DNA of 15,613 bases from Mariprofundus sp. (GTDB lineage Bacteria > Pseudomonadota > Zetaproteobacteria > Mariprofundales > Mariprofundaceae): positions 1 to 15,613 of the forward strand of contig JAUZQI010000025.1 in assembly GCA_030951095.1 (NCBI GenBank). Direction: 5' to 3'. Every line of letters starts with the position of its first letter. The first letter of the stretch is position 1. The notes beneath the pieces were generated by a model, which saw only the letters and a program-made list of their open reading frames with translations, ran no database searches and was not told the DNA's origin. Positions 14,205 to 15,613 of the stretch are shown here, piece by piece. A program made the position numbers and the translations under genes.

Positions 14205-15086
14205 ATGAACGAGTTTAGTCAAATGGACGTCACGATATTCCATGCCGGTAATATCACCATCACACTGGGAAGCCTTGTCGCAGCTTTACTTGTACTCACG
14301 GTTGGTTACTGGATTTCCCGAAAGGCACGATTGGTTATCCAGAAAGTTCTGGCTCCACGTTTCAAAATAGACCGGAGCACTGCCTTTGCACTGGGAACCA
14401 TCGCTTTTTATGTCATTGTTATTGTCACAACAATGTGTGCCCTGAGCATACTGGGTTTTGATATATCCAACCTCGCCATTGTTGCCGGTGCTTTATCGGT
14501 AGGTATCGGTCTTGGCTTGCAGAGTATCGCCAACAATTTTGTTTCAGGTTTGTTACTGTTGTTTGATAGCAGTATCAAGGTAGGTGATTATGTCGAACTG
14601 GGTGACGGTTCGCGGGGATTCATTGAGCAAATTCGCGTCCGTTCAACGATTATTCGCACAAATGATGATATAGAGGCGATTGTACCGAACAGCCATTTTC
14701 TTTCAGCTCCGGTAATCAACTGGACACTCAGCGAAGCATCCCGCCGCATGCATATTCCATTCGGCGTGGCTTACGGCAGTGATGTGGACAAGGTGTTTGA
14801 TGTCATTAATGCAATGGCATTTGGTCTTCCCGATGTAAAACTCGATGACCCGGAGCGCATGCCAAGACTCTGGTTCACCGAAATGGCTGAGTCGTCGCTG
14901 AATTTCGAGCTCATTGTGTGGGTAAAATCACCGGCAACGATGCGGCCGCGCGGTACTACAAGCATATTCCTCCGGGCAATCCACAAAACACTGGTCGACA
15001 ACGGTTTCGAAATTCCATTTCCCCAGCGTGATGTGCATATTCGCACCGTTCCAGATACGCTACGCACATCGACTCCACCCTCATAA
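14205..15086 (+). CDS. mscS: MscS-family small-conductance mechanosensitive channel
   Basis: This protein of about 293 residues opens under membrane tension to release solutes on osmotic downshock. Three hydrophobic helices lie in the first 120 residues (roughly 16-37, 58-82, 85-115). The third matches the pore-lining TM3 with GIGLGLQSIANNFVSGLLLLF, followed by the beta domain (VGDYVELGDGSRGFIEQIRVRSTIIRTND) and a C-terminal alpha/beta vestibule domain ending in FPQRDVHIRT. Its size is like E. coli MscS (286). I favour the ATG at 14205 because AAGGA lies nine bases upstream; an in-frame ATG at 14181 would add eight residues with a closer, weaker AAGG. The gene converges on glgB with a 34-base gap. 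Confidence 0.93.
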   Translation: MNEFSQMDVTIFHAGNITITLGSLVAALLVLTVGYWISRKARLVIQKVLAPRFKIDRSTAFALGTIAFYVIVIVTTMCALSILGFDISNLAIVAGALSVGIGLGLQSIANNFVSGLLLLFDSSIKVGDYVELGDGSRGFIEQIRVRSTIIRTNDDIEAIVPNSHFLSAPVINWTLSEASRRMHIPFGVAYGSDVDKVFDVINAMAFGLPDVKLDDPERMPRLWFTEMAESSLNFELIVWVKSPATMRPRGTTSIFLRAIHKTLVDNGFEIPFPQRDVHIRTVPDTLRTSTPPS

Positions 15087-15120
15087 TCTCTGATTCAAGC
15101 CATTTCCTCTGTCAAGGCTA

Positions 15121-15613
15121 TTATGGCCTGAGAATGACACATGACAGTGGCGGCAGAGTAACGGGAATCGAATGAGGCTGACCCATCCAGGCTCTGTCTT
15201 CCGAATTCACCCCGCCTGCATTGCCAATATTCGAACCACCATAAACTTCTGCATCCGTATTCATGATTTCAGTATAACGACCGGCGACCGGCACCCCGAG
15301 GCGATAGTCGTTGCGTGGTACAGGTGTTAAATTCAAGGCAATCACAACAGGGCCACCATTTTTATCGCGCCGAATAAAACTGAGTACTGATTGATCCGCA
15401 TCATTACAATCAATCCACTGGAATCCGGCCGGATCAAAGTCAACCTCATGCAAGGCCGGTACATCCTGATACAGATGATTCATATCACGCATCATCAATT
15501 GCAGACCACGATGTGGCATGAAGTTCGATTGATCCCAGCTTAATGATGCATCGAAGTTCCACTCCGGCCATTGGCCAAATTCCATACCGTTAAATTGCAG
15601 TTTTTTACCAGGA
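15121..15613 (-). CDS. glgB: 1,4-alpha-glucan branching enzyme GlgB, C-terminal part (cut by window edge)
   Basis: The minus-strand frame is open from the right window edge to a TAA at 15121, giving the last 163 or so residues. It starts in the conserved segment PGKKLQFNGMEFGQWPEWNFDASLSW, continues with HRGLQLMMRDMNHLYQ and ALHEVDFDPAGFQWIDCNDADQS, and then enters the C-terminal all-beta domain (VVIALNLTPVPRNDYRLGVP, then NTDAEVYGGSNIGN) ending in LPPLSCVILRP. This matches the end of GlgB, a GH13 enzyme that makes alpha-1,6 branches in glycogen. The catalytic residues would lie outside the window. The family motif LLFMGNEF reads LQFNGMEF here. The frame has no stop before the edge, so the gene appears intact. 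Confidence 0.93.
   Translation of the reverse strand, partial: PGKKLQFNGMEFGQWPEWNFDASLSWDQSNFMPHRGLQLMMRDMNHLYQDVPALHEVDFDPAGFQWIDCNDADQSVLSFIRRDKNGGPVVIALNLTPVPRNDYRLGVPVAGRYTEIMNTDAEVYGGSNIGNAGGVNSEDRAWMGQPHSIPVTLPPLSCVILRP

Overview
The window looks like chromosome from a Gram-negative proteobacterium. It carries a twitching-motility ATPase pair (PilT/PilU), DksA, a DnaX-YbaB-RecR recombination and replication block, ProC, a GlgB branching enzyme and an inner-membrane glycosylation cassette. The gene content fits a gamma- or zetaproteobacterium. No rRNA or other clade marker is present, so I do not name a genus.

Layout. (1) Bases 1-100 are the tail of an IS3-family OrfA on the + strand, cut by the window edge and joined to unrelated sequence. 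(2) From about 8941 down to 213 runs a tightly packed minus-strand series: dnaX, ybaB, recR, yggS, proC, yggT, yggU, an ArnT-like GT39 transferase, a DPM1/ArnC-like GT2 transferase and a YbhN-type flippase-like protein. Several junctions overlap by 1-4 bases or abut, which suggests co-transcription and translational coupling. (3) dksA (minus) lies upstream of dnaX, separated from it by a strong intrinsic terminator. (4) A 363-base divergent control region separates dksA from pilT-pilU (plus). (5) An acyltransferase (minus) and an exported DUF3179 protein (plus) diverge from an AT-rich spacer. (6) mscS (plus) converges on the C-terminal part of glgB (minus), which is cut by the right edge.

The most unusual feature is a 159-base element present twice in the same orientation (4202-4360 and 14006-14164). 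The two copies have the same length and are about 91% identical by hand count. Each has a 14-base terminal inverted repeat and a partly palindromic interior. One copy sits between yggT and yggU, splitting a normally compact operon. The other sits directly upstream of mscS. It looks like a small non-autonomous palindromic or MITE-like repeat. Its length is a multiple of three, and it is open end to end in one frame on each strand in both copies.

Functional themes: DNA replication and repair (dnaX, ybaB, recR); PLP and proline metabolism (yggS, proC); envelope glycan or lipid modification (GT39, GT2, flippase-like, acyltransferase); surface motility (pilT, pilU); stringent response (dksA); osmotic protection (mscS); glycogen synthesis (glgB). 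The dksA-pilT spacer holds the best regulatory signals: an extended -10 promoter for dksA inside an inverted repeat, a leader hairpin next to the dksA ribosome binding site, and a sigma70-type promoter for pilT. No tRNA, rRNA, CRISPR array or phage gene was seen.
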